Translations under genes and position numbers: made by a program
DNA from: Siphonodentalium dalli
Taxonomy: Eukaryota; Mollusca; Scaphopoda; Gadilida; Siphonodentaliidae
NCBI GenBank assembly: GCA_032622095.1
Contig: CP136061.1
Location: 36,151,797-36,215,796, forward strand
Length of the DNA: 64,000 nucleotides
Direction: 5' to 3'
The notes under the pieces: generated by a model
The model's database searches: none
What the model saw: the letters and a program-made list of their open reading frames with translations, nothing else
Told to the model about the DNA's origin: nothing
Shown: in pieces, positions 47,201 through 56,999 of the stretch
How positions within the stretch are numbered: the first letter of the stretch is position 1
Layout of the letters: each line of letters opens with the position of its first letter

Positions 47201-48596
47201 CAATAACTCAAGGATATGTTAATCGATAGAGGTAATATCAGAGTGTTCTCCACATTAATTGCGTTTTATATGCAATGTGAAGAAAACGGTTTTCCTGACA
47301 ATAGTTTATAAGTTAATCAATTTTGATGCTAATGGGCCAGAGTAGCCACATATTATGATACCTGTCAGTTCAGGTTCAATGTTCCATCCGTTTTCGTAAA
47401 AAACATGGACATAATCCCAAAAGAGGTGTTCGGCAAAATTCATACTGCATCCCTTAAAATTAATTTGTCGTGACCCATAAGGTTTTGGGACAACCATAAT
47501 ATAAGATTAAGTTGTCCATTGATTAAGTAGCATGTTTAATAACCAAGTGAGTCACAATTTGCTACCATTTCGGAACAGCCGAGAATAATGTTCGGAATAT
47601 AAACTTTTTACTAAATTTGGTTGCCATTTTACATGTAATCTTGAGTAATATTGTCTAAAACACCACACTATATCATATTTAAGGCATATCAAAATAAAAA
47701 GAACCTTTGATACTAAAGATAGTGATTTTTTGCCGAGTTTGATGCTGTTTGTGATAGAAAAATCCCATAATTCTGGTGATTTCAGAATGGTAAATAGTAA
47801 AAATTAATCAAGGTGCATAAGAAATGTTGGTATTCAATGTATATAATACGGAATAGTCATTTGTGTACATCACCATAACTGGTAAGCGGTTGCATGGCAC
47901 GTTGGGATATTAATTAATATTTTTCCATATTTTGGCGGCCATTTTGACAGCCATTTTGAGCCAAAGTGACAATTTTGGTACCATTGAGTTCGAATATCAA
48001 TAAGATATAGAATGGATCACTTACATTGCACAGTTCTTCCCACTTCTTGGTGAAATGTGACCAGAATCACAAAGGGGATCTTTTTTAAAATGTTATACCG
48101 CGTTTTGTAAAATCGAATTTTTGAGTGATTGGAAGGGTGTGGACCCCCACGAACAGCATATTTCATTGCTCCAATTGTCAGTTAACATGCTATATACCAA
48201 ATAAAGTCACAATTCTCAACCAGTTCAAGACCTCAGAAACTTATCTTAAAAGTATTAGTAAAAACGTATGAATTCCACTCCCGGTCGCCATTTTGGCGGC
48301 TATCTTAGTTTCAATTTTGGCACATAAAGATGGCGTTATGTCATAGCTTCACAAAAATGTATACAAGTGTATACATATGACAAGATGTTCTCACTATAAT
48401 TGCATCGAGCTGACTTATAGGAAAATGACAGCCATCTTGGACGCCATCTTGAATTACAAAAATTGCTCAAAGCGGATTTTAGCGGATTTTGGATATGTTA
48501 TAGAGGAGAGCTTCCTCTTCAAAATGATATAAAAACCAACTTAGTCCAAATTGTTTCTAGGTTGACCCTAAAATTTGAGTTTATCGACCAGACTAT
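44297..48596. mobile_element. large foldback element: 1.3-kb inverted arms around a 42-bp minisatellite
   Basis: The left arm 44297-45612 is mirrored by about 47300-48596 along its length. Ends are ATAGTCTGGTCGATAAA and TTTATCGACCAGACTAT; TA (or AT) may be the target duplication. Both arms carry many GATGGC/GCCATC words (TCCAAGATGGCCGC, GAAGATGGCGTCCAAGATGG). No transposase frame was found in 4.3 kb, so it is probably non-autonomous. Confidence 0.85.
45613..47299. repeat. 42-bp minisatellite core of the foldback element
   Basis: Units like TGGTCATGGGTGAGGTGTAT + ATGTATACAGCGAGTGACTGTA repeat about 38 times with considerable divergence. Same family as 15890-16720. The flank 47190-47299 is shared with 16720. 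Confidence 0.85.
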
Positions 48597-49574
48597 TAAC
48601 AAACAACGCAGGTACATGTAATACATTTCTCAGTAAATATATGTTCCTTTAACGGACATGGCTCATTCGAGGTTCCAAATTTTGTCAACGTAATTTGGAA
48701 GGAGGTATAAGATAGGTTTAAAAATAAACGAAATATTTGAAATTCCGGCTTCATATACTCTGAGAATCAATTTCCATGGTCACAGCCATTTTCCAGCTGT
48801 TTTCAATTTTACGCACATAAATGAAACAAACGCTCTTTATTTATACCATATCAGGAATAGACCAACGCAGAAGGCTCTTTGTAAATCTCTTTTTTTTGTT
48901 TGTTTGGCACACAAACATCGTATTCTAAGTTGTATTATTTATTACTTCAGTGCTTTTTTTCTGGGACACAAATAATGCTAGTAGAAAGGTATACAGTTCA
49001 AGTATTTATACAGACTCATTTCGATACCTGAAAAAAATCAAAAGCTAATATTATTAGTTGCATTTTGGAGCGCAAGCGCCATGCGGCTTTAATAATGTAC
49101 TTCACTGTAGGTGAAGGCCCAAACTCAAAATTGCACGATTTAAGTGACTTTGTAAGCGATTTTGCTTTGCGTTGCTTACAATCATGGACATTCTCCCGGT
49201 AATTATTACAATGTTTATTGCGTTATCGGCTGACAAAAATCACAAAAAAAACATGCAAACTCAAGCTGGGACCACACCTACAGTGCAGTAGAGTTTCGAG
49301 AAACAAATATGCACAAAGAAATATATTCCCTGCCTTGTTTGTTCACTGTTATAAAGTTCGCTATCAGAACCGGTCAGAACATCAAAAAGTTCCCAGGTTT
49401 TGAACTGATGGTTTATGATATTTAGCGTAGCTAGAGTAGAGGTTCATGTCATGGCATGATCTAGTTAGTGATTATCCCCATCTAATGCTGCCATGCAAGT
49501 TTCACTGCAATCTGTATGTAGGAATTAGGTACAGGTGGTGATCCTCCATTGATATATGATTACATTTCAATTTA
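48597..49574. other. non-coding; 3' flank of lectin copy 3
   Basis: 48597-48650 and about 49150-49400 carry words from the lectin introns (TTACAATCATGGACATTCTC; TCAGAACATCAAAAAGT). 49440-49574 matches the 3' flank of genes 1 and 2. No gene. Confidence 0.5.
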
Positions 49575-49798
49575 TTACATGACAATTTGACATATAAATT
49601 CACGAACGCCCCCGCAACCAAAATCACATATTTTCAATGACTTTACACGGTACATCGCAACGCAGTGTTCCCAAATATTGCCAGGTTCCCCTGGGGCCCA
49701 ATACTGCCAGCTGATCGGCGACCCGTCGCTGTATGTCCAGTTCCCGACATGTCCGATCTCTATTCCGTCCACAAAGAAGGCGGGTATCCCACTGTATT
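49575..49798 (-). CDS. lectin copy 3, last exon (C-terminal half of CTLD, EPG)
   Basis: The acceptor TTTACAG precedes 49798, TAA is at 49575-49577, and the length is 224 bp as in genes 1 and 2. It is open throughout: AFFVDGIEIGHVGNWTYSDG, APGEPGNIWEHC, then KICDFGC and REFICQ. EPN is replaced by EPG, and KFND by KICD with extra cysteines. Exons 1-3 are not found between 49800 and 64000. It may belong to a gene continuing to the right, or be an orphan. Confidence 0.7.
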
Positions 49799-49871
49799 CT
49801 GTAAATGGCAAATAATACATGGAAAACAATACTATATAGAGATATGGATTGAACAAAGTAAACGTGGGACT

Positions 49872-49912
49872 TTAGATGTCCCAACTCTGATCCATCCACA
49901 AAGAACACGCCG
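49872..49912 (-). pseudogene. scrap of a fourth CTLD exon
   Basis: The minus strand encodes FFVDGSELGHL, identical to gene 2, joined directly to intron sequence (GGGACTTTA). It is too short to be functional. It marks an unequal recombination or gene-conversion junction. Confidence 0.7.
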
Positions 49913-49919
49913 TCTCCAC

Positions 49920-51010
49920 ATGGTCAACGTAGTATACACATACTGGCTGCATTGTGTGGTGTGTGTGTATATATATACCATGCACATTGACTGCCTTGGT
50001 GGTATGTATATTATACAACTTTGGACTGCCGTTGGTGGTATATATTATACACACAATGGCTGCATTGAGCGGTATTATATAGTATAAACATATACACTGC
50101 CTGGATGGTATATAGTATAAACATATTGGCTGCGGACACACGTATCACAGTAGCGATGGCATAGTAGGTGTGACAATTAATTATGGTGCAATTTTAGTGA
50201 CAATTGGTCGTCATATTCCTGTGCCATAGCGAGACATGTCGCCGCCGCACATTCACACAATGAGTCTTTTCCAAGCTCTATCAGCGTCGAGATCGACATC
50301 TCAATGATTTAGCAAACCGAATGTCTTGTCGCTGTTGACCGTTACTCAACACGCAATGTTATATTTTTAATGCTAACACAAGACAATTCTGGACGATCGA
50401 TCGTGCAATTTTATGTATCGTAGAGAATACAATGTGGCTAAACGTAATGAGTAGAGATCAACTTTGGTGAAACTCAATGGGTTAATTGGTCAGTCGACTC
50501 ACTGTGCGAATATGCGGCGCGCGACACGACTCCCTATGGCATATAAATTATGTTGACCAATTGTCACCAAACTCTACCATAATTAATTGTCACACCTACT
50601 ATGCCATCGCTAATGTGGTACGTGTGTCCGCAGCCATTGACTCCATTGAGTGGTAATATATAGTATACACATAAACTGCAGTGGTATATACATGTATTAT
50701 GCACATATTGACTGCCTTGGATGGTATACTAAACATATTGACTGCCTTGAGTGGTATATAATATGCACATATCGACTGCACTTGGCTTGGAATAGCGAGA
50801 ATTATTATTATTACAGATGGTTGATTGGGTGAAGCGCCACCGCGTGTCACAATTCTGGCACAATGCTAGAATTTATCGCCCGTATAGTTTTCAAACTATT
50901 TACCCGCTTGCTGACGCCGTCGCGGTTGGCGCGAAGCGTGGATTTTTCATAGATAATAACACACATATTTACTGCCTATGGGTGGGATACCGATACTTAT
51001 TATATACCTC
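49920..51010. repeat. minisatellite of TATACACATATTGACTGCCT units
   Basis: GGTATATAGTATACACAT and ATTGACTGCCTTGG recur every 35-50 bp in 49920-50130 and 50637-50800, with stray copies at about 50955 and 51550. It is split by the inverted-repeat element 50130-50637. Confidence 0.8.
50130..50637. mobile_element. TIR element of about 507 bp inside the minisatellite
   Basis: GGCTGCGGACACACGTATCA at the left is mirrored by GTACGTGTGTCCGCAGCC at the right; the arms stay matched for about 83 bp (through GGCATAGTAGGTGTGACAAT). ATT on both sides may be a 3-bp target duplication. Interior non-coding. Confidence 0.8.
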
Positions 51011-51640
51011 AAGTTCATAGAAGGTCATAATGCTTGAATTGGTGAAGCACCACCTAGTTTCAGAGAGTAGTTTTGACAATTTGACTATCGCCCCATGCTT
51101 GTAGTCTTCAAATCATATTGTCACCACGGGCTAATTCTACGGTAAATTGGTGGTGATCCGTTAAAAATTCCATTCATCTGAGTCGTCTGATCGTTATTAG
51201 TTACGGTCTTGATATTAATGGTGTTGAACCGTAAAAAATACAACGGTCTGTCTGATACTGGTTACAGTCTGCCAGTTGCTTAAGCAGTTTTGTACCGTGG
51301 AACATGCTACAGCCTGACCAATGTTTAACGGTCCAAGGTTGGCAGCGATGTTGCGCGGTATGACACCGTTAAAGCGACGGGCACTTTTCTAACAGTGTTT
51401 CCTTCAAACTATATCACGCCTGCTGTCGTCACGATTCTGGTGCGAGATTATGATTTTACGAACTATCGCCAGGGTTATAATCTTCTATGTACCCGCATGT
51501 TGGCGTCGCGGTTGGCGCGATGCGTGAATTTGGCATGGATAGAAAAAAAACACATATTGACTGCCTTGGAGTTGAACATTGAGCGCTAATTCCCCTAGAT
51601 GATATATGCAAAGACAGCAAGCATGACTATTGACCTCAGT
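51011..51640. repeat. diverged repeats of a block seen at 50825-50965
   Basis: GGTTGGCGCGA(A/T)GCGTGAAT, ACTATCGCC and ATTCTGG words recur at 50825-50965, 51030-51115 and 51400-51560. Between them (51135-51345) (T)AACGGT/ACCGTTA words occur in both orientations. No gene. Confidence 0.5.
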
Positions 51641-51649
51641 CTAACAGCA

Positions 51650-51770
51650 TGCTCCGTATAAACACATGTTTGTGACTTTCAGTAAATGTCCCTCCCAGGA
51701 GAACGGGGGTTCGAACATTGGGTGAGCCATTCAAAATTATCGTGTGAGAAATAAAAGTAACTATAGGCAT
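51650..51770 (-). other. intron remnant of lectin copy 3
   Basis: TCAGTAAATGTCCC...GAACGGGGGTTCGAACAT matches the intron-3 words of genes 1 and 2 (about 4695-4750, 18455-18520). The exon 3 expected just beyond is missing. Confidence 0.55.
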
Positions 51771-52309
51771 ACAGAGTAAATGTTTAAAATAAGTATCAAT
51801 ACAAATTATGCACATGGTTGGGGGTGAGGTGGTCATGTTGGTGGGGTGTGTCATACAGGGAGATTATTTCAAAAGGGGGTATGTTTCATACTGTGGCTGA
51901 TAATGTTCAAGCCTAGGGGAGTCTCAAATCGGGAGAGGTTTATGAGAGTTTTCCAGTTTTTACAGTTGGTTTAAACATATTTATTTATCAAAAAAATGAT
52001 ATGGTGACGGGATTGGAGGACAAGTGCTAGCAACTTAGATGTACATCCTCTCCCTATGACAACACTCAATACAACTTTACAATTATAGCAGCATAGTAAC
52101 AGTGCATATACATAAATAAGAAATATACAACAACAGTTTTGTGTTTGTGCTAGTCCCCCCTTAACCCAAGTCTGTGATATCAGTTTTTTTTTCTCATATA
52201 AATCACTTTCTCTCTCACTCCCTCTCCGAGCTTGTTTCAATGATTGACATGCAGGGTTTTGGAAGAGTCGAAGTCCTTCAGACATATCTCTTTTCAATAT
52301 CAGGTAAGT

Positions 52310-53604
52310 TGAAAGTTTGTTGTATCTGTGAAAGTAGTGTCTCTTAAAAAGTCTTGGACAGCTTTGAAAATGGATTCATTTTCATTGTTCTTTAGGTCAG
52401 GGTCTCCAAATAGCAAAATTTTTACCGAATAAATGTTGAAGGGCAAGAGTTTATTGTATAGACTTATTCTGGCATAAAAATGAACAGGACATTAAAAAAA
52501 AAAATGAAATGCATTCTCTTCATGATATCCGCATATGCATGCTTTAGTATCAGCGATATAATTTAGCTTTTTATCAGCTTGTAAGTTGCTACATTGATTT
52601 TTCAGTCTGCAGTGAGAAATATTTAGTAAACGTTTACCAACATTGAAGTATTTTGGCGGTTTGATTGGTTTCCGTTTGATTGATTCCTTAAAGATGTCTT
52701 TTCCAAGAGCGTTCCATTTGTTAATGCAAGTAGGAAAGAAGGTCACGTCAGTTCTCTTACTTCCCGTTTTTGGTGGGACAAAGTCGGATGAGTTACGTAG
52801 GTTTTTGTCACACCTTTCGCGGAATGTGGGTGGGAGGAGTTCAACGAGATAGTTGGGGGCCTTTTTTTTAACAATATTATGGAATATCGTCATTCGTCTG
52901 GTGTATCGTCGATTTTCTAGATTCTCCCATCCAAGTTCGAATAGAAGCCTATCATTCGGAACAGATCGAGTACACCCTGTGACTATTCTGGCTGCCTCGA
53001 ATTGAATATCATCCAATTGTTTTAGCAAGTAAGCAGGTGCCCCGAACCAGACAGTGCTACCATGCTCCATTAGAGAGCGTACATATGATAAATATAAAGT
53101 TTCAAGTGTTTCACGATTGAGTGTATGTTTGAGTTTTCGAATCTGAGACAATCTGGCATAAGCCTTCTGACATATAGCATCTATATGTGTGTTCCAAGTG
53201 AGATCGTCATCAATTTCCAGACCTAAATGTTTGTGTGATTTAGAGTATTCCAGTCGCACACCATCAAAAATTATTATTGGTTTAATTATTTTTTGTTTAG
53301 ATGTGAATACCATTAAGTCTGTTTTGGAACTATTGAATTTTACCTTCCATGTGTCTGCCCAAAATTTCATTTCCCTCATATCTTCGTTTACGATGCGTTC
53401 GAGTTTTGTAATGTCGGAACTGCTATTAGTAAGGCACGTATCGTCGGCATATAGTCTCGTTTGAGATTTAATGCGATCTGCTATGTCGTTAATGTAAATG
53501 AGAAAAATCAGAGGGCCGATAACTGATCCCTGGGGGACCCCAGCATTAATTCTGCTATAATTTGAGAAACACGAATTGACCATAACTCTTTGTTGCCTAT
53601 TCAT
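52310..53604 (-). pseudogene. LINE reverse transcriptase, C-terminal part
   Basis: It contains AGVPQGSVIGPLIFLIYIND, LYADDTCL (catalytic YADD), the thumb segment HKHLGLEIDDDLTWNTHI, and the finger CICGYHEENAFH. The open frame stops at 52492 in an A run (T run on the coding strand) at 52494-52504. One frame over, the protein resumes to about 52310 (NKLLPFNIYSVKILLFGDPD), so a homopolymer indel broke it. Confidence 0.85.
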
Positions 53605-54562
53605 CAGGTAGTTTTGAAACCATTATAGAAGTTTGCCATTAATACCATATTGTTCTAATTTCAATAACAATCCGCGGTGCCAAACTTTATCGAATGCTTT
53701 TGATATGTCAAAAAATACTGCACAAACGAGTAGTTACCCCAGCATCGAGGGCGTTGCACAAATTATTAATAATCTCGATAAGCTGCATGTCAGTACTATG
53801 ATTAGGAACGAAACCTGATTGATTTTTATATAATAAATTGTTTAAGGACAGGTACTCAGAAACTTTATTGAAAATTATTCTTTCAAGAATTTTGCCATCA
53901 CAGCTGATTAAAGATATCGGACGGTAATTTGTTGGATCTTGTCTGTCTCCTTTCTTGAAAAGGGGGATAACATTAGCATTTTTCCATGCCGCCGGGAAAC
54001 GACACACCTTAATGGATTTATTAAATATTAAACGAAGTGGTTTACATACGGAGGTGTGCGTTTCCTTCAGCATTTTATTGCTTATACCGTCGGGGCCTAT
54101 AGCCTTATTTGTATGTAGTCCTTTAAGTATCGTTGCTATTTCTTCTTCTGTTAATGTGATGTCAGAAATATTATTTTGGGTTCTTTTTTCAAAGCTGGGC
54201 AAATCCCATAGGTGTTCATTTTCGAGAGTACTATTTTCTGTGAAGACTTCGTTCAAAATCTCAGCTTTGTGGCCGTCTTCGTCAAAAAGGTTGTTTTTGT
54301 AATTTAAACACGGAATTTTGTTACCATTTGAAAAATTATTTAAGAGTTGTTTAACCACATGCCAGAAGTGTTTAGGATCAGTGTTAGCTTTTAGATTTTC
54401 ATCGAGTTCGCTCAAATAATTCTCTTTGGCTGATTTTTACAGATTGTTAACCTTATTTCTGATTTTTTTGTATTGTTCCCAATGAAATGGATTGTTTGTT
54501 CGTAGAGCTCTTTTCCTAAGACGATCGCGTTTGCGTATATTGAGCCTTATAAGTGAAGCGAA
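53605..54562 (-). pseudogene. LINE reverse transcriptase, N-terminal part
   Basis: It holds KAIGPDGISNKMLKE, WKNANVIPLFKKGDRQDPTN, YRPISLISCDGKILERII and SGFVPNHSTDMQLIE, then a one-base shift before FFDISKAFDKVWHRGLLLK and a TAA before WFQNYL. Two further stops lie at 54563 (KP then TGA, probably an old tryptophan codon) and near 54440. Confidence 0.85.
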
Positions 54563-55639
54563 TCACGGTTTGTCGTTGCTCCGAATTGTTACTGTTTGAC
54601 AGTGTATATACTTTTTGGCAATAAGTAGATAAGTATTTGTAAAATTGTCGACAATCTGATCAATATCTTTGTTCGGTTCTGAAGTGGACAAAAGTTTTGA
54701 CCAATCTGTTTTATTTATTTCAGAATTCATCCCAACGAAATCAGCTTTAGAGTAATTCCACACAGTACGCTTATATGTATTTTGTTTGCGGTTTGGAAAT
54801 ATTATTTCGGCAGACGTCGCTCTGTGATCAGATAATCCGAGATCTAACGTAGATGGATTAACAGCAGATAACACATCACTTATAATAATAGGATCGATTA
54901 AAGTATGTGTGGTTGGGGACACCCGCGTCGGTTCTTTAATGACGTTTTGTAAAGTCCATTTTGATATAATAGATTGAAGTTTTCCTGAATTTTGCATTAG
55001 ATCACAGTTTAGATCACCCACTAGTACTATATATTGGTTGACGGAAAGCGCCTTTTCAATTGAAAGGTCAAGGTCTTCCCAATAAGAATCACGGCATTCT
55101 CTGTCGGATCGATATGTGACACAAAGGAGGATCTTTTTCACTGTTCCAATTTCAAACCATAAAATTTCGTCATCAAAACCAAGTTCTGGAAGGCACTGAA
55201 AAATTATGCTGTTATTGAAGTAGACTGCTAGTCCACCCCCGTATTCATTTCTATCAAGTCGTACTGGATCCTGGAAGTTTGGTAGCGCAATTTTATCATT
55301 AGGTACATTATGGTTTAGATGGGTTTCGGTAAAACATACAATATCGTAATCATCTGCATGTTCAGTAAGCTTGGAAATTTTATTCCTCAGACTTCTAATA
55401 TTGTAATGAAAGATCGAAATAACTTCCCTTTCAGGAGGTCCGGGTTGAATTTCAATGTCATTTGATAATTTGATGAGACTTAATGATATGAACAACATTA
55501 AAACACCTAGATTTCGGCACCGAATGGAAGAAAAATTTAGCCACTGACTCTTGTTATTTGAGAAGATTCTTCCCTTACACCTGCGATGGTTGAAGTATCC
55601 AATGCCTACTCTATACTGAATGATATCTATACCTGACAT
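54563..55639 (-). pseudogene. LINE APE endonuclease with 2A-like leader
   Basis: The open frame has 358 codons. A hydrophobic leader (GVLMLFISLSLIKLS) runs into DIEIQPGP (55436-55459), a 2A-like motif with Q for the usual N. The endonuclease follows: FHYNIRSLRNKISKL, CFTETHLN, LVGDLNCDL, LIDPIII, LSDHRATS (the SDH motif). It is intact as a domain. Confidence 0.85.
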
Positions 55640-55640
55640 C

Positions 55641-56999
55641 TTAAGTTATATCCGTTGCAGTGTATAGAGCAGTCATGGATGTAGTATCGTTCGAAGCAAG
55701 CGCGGAAAGAGAAAGCTGGTCGATGTGTGGACTTAATGGGGGACAAGCGCAACACATACTGGTAACACAAACACAGAAAATACATATATACACACAAATA
55801 ATTATCATGATAGCAGTGATGCTAAAGTTGGAAAATTGAGCCATGATCTCATTTGACATCACTCGGGTAGGTGTAAACAATAAGACGGTCGGAAACCCAA
55901 ACAGAATGGGCACATGACAATTCAAATAAAAACAAAAACATACAATAGAGACATAGTGTAACCAACATCTTTTAACGCCGAAAGATTGAACACTATATTT
56001 TCCAAAGTTGTCAAGCTGTGGTGTCATTCTTCGAAGGAGCTTTAGTTGACATTATTAACAAGTCATATAGGCGATGGTGGCTTATAACAGATGACTCATA
56101 CAGGATGCGTTTGATACAATCATCGTATATCTAAAAAAAAAAAAAAAAATTAATTCCTTTGGAAATTTTTGGAATTGTTACAAAGTATTTAACTTGACTG
56201 TGGAACAAATGCTAATTTAATAGAGTTATCTCCCTAATAGAATGGCGCGAAATTGATTTCATTTTTTTCCGTAGTTTTGTAGTGATATAAATATGCGGTA
56301 TGTCGTTACTAGTAAATGCAAAAATAAATCCCACATATATTCTCAAGGGTATGCGTTTCAGAAGATGTAATGTCCATAACTACGATGGACAGGGAATGAG
56401 TTGGGGGCCGTATGAGCAGTTTGTACTGGTCAGAAATATCTTGTTGGACACAAGGGGCAAACGGAGAAAGAAACCTGTTTAGAATGAGGTTGTTGTAATC
56501 AGAGCAATCATCGCCAAATGGGACTAGAGTACAATAACACAAATCTCGATTTACAACATGTTTACATGCTAGCCTGTGCTGGGCATGGGTGAGATATCTC
56601 GTGATTGTCCATTTGTGACAAATATTTTGTTTATTTTGGGTCGTCGAGTCATTACCACGTATTCAGAATTTATGTGCTATTTAACTCGGACAAACGGAAA
56701 TATGCAAATATAAAACTTCTCATGAAGATATTCTAAGGAAAAGTATTTTTGTATGGAGATGTTTTAGTGATTAAAGTTGCACACAGTTTTAACCATACAT
56801 TGACTTGGCATGTTTACTTGGTGGATGGTGGTTAGGCCATACATGTGAGTATTTTAATGTTAAATGTTTTACTCCACTTCTTCGTGATGAACTTTTGTGG
56901 AATTAGACTCGACGAGTTCCATTATCGGGGTTATATTCTAGGGACTTTTTAAAAATGTACATATTGTTTTGGCCAATATGTAAAATAAAGGTTAAATTG
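55641..56999. other. non-coding; possible LINE 5' UTR
   Basis: A 128-aa minus-strand frame (55641-56027) is hydrophobic and resembles no ORF1. There is an A run at 56131-56147. No supported gene. Confidence 0.45.

Larger units (their letters stand above)
51976..55640 (-). mobile_element. CR1/jockey-type LINE, nearly full-length polyprotein
   Basis: It is read right to left: hydrophobic leader and 2A-like motif, APE endonuclease, reverse transcriptase, C-terminal finger, 3' UTR ending TGATAAATAAATATG (51977-51990), a tail style seen in CR1/L2 relatives. Only about five lesions break the frame, so it is fairly young. It separates lectin copy 3 from anything to its right. The 5' limit is uncertain, perhaps as far as 56030. 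Confidence 0.8.

Noticed and set aside
51690-51725. GGGGTTCGAACAT as a tRNA T-arm
   Set aside because: No acceptor stem or D-arm around it; it matches lectin intron sequence instead.
55641-56027. 128-aa hydrophobic frame as LINE ORF1 or membrane protein
   Set aside because: No coiled coil, zinc finger or RRM-like features; likely 5' UTR.
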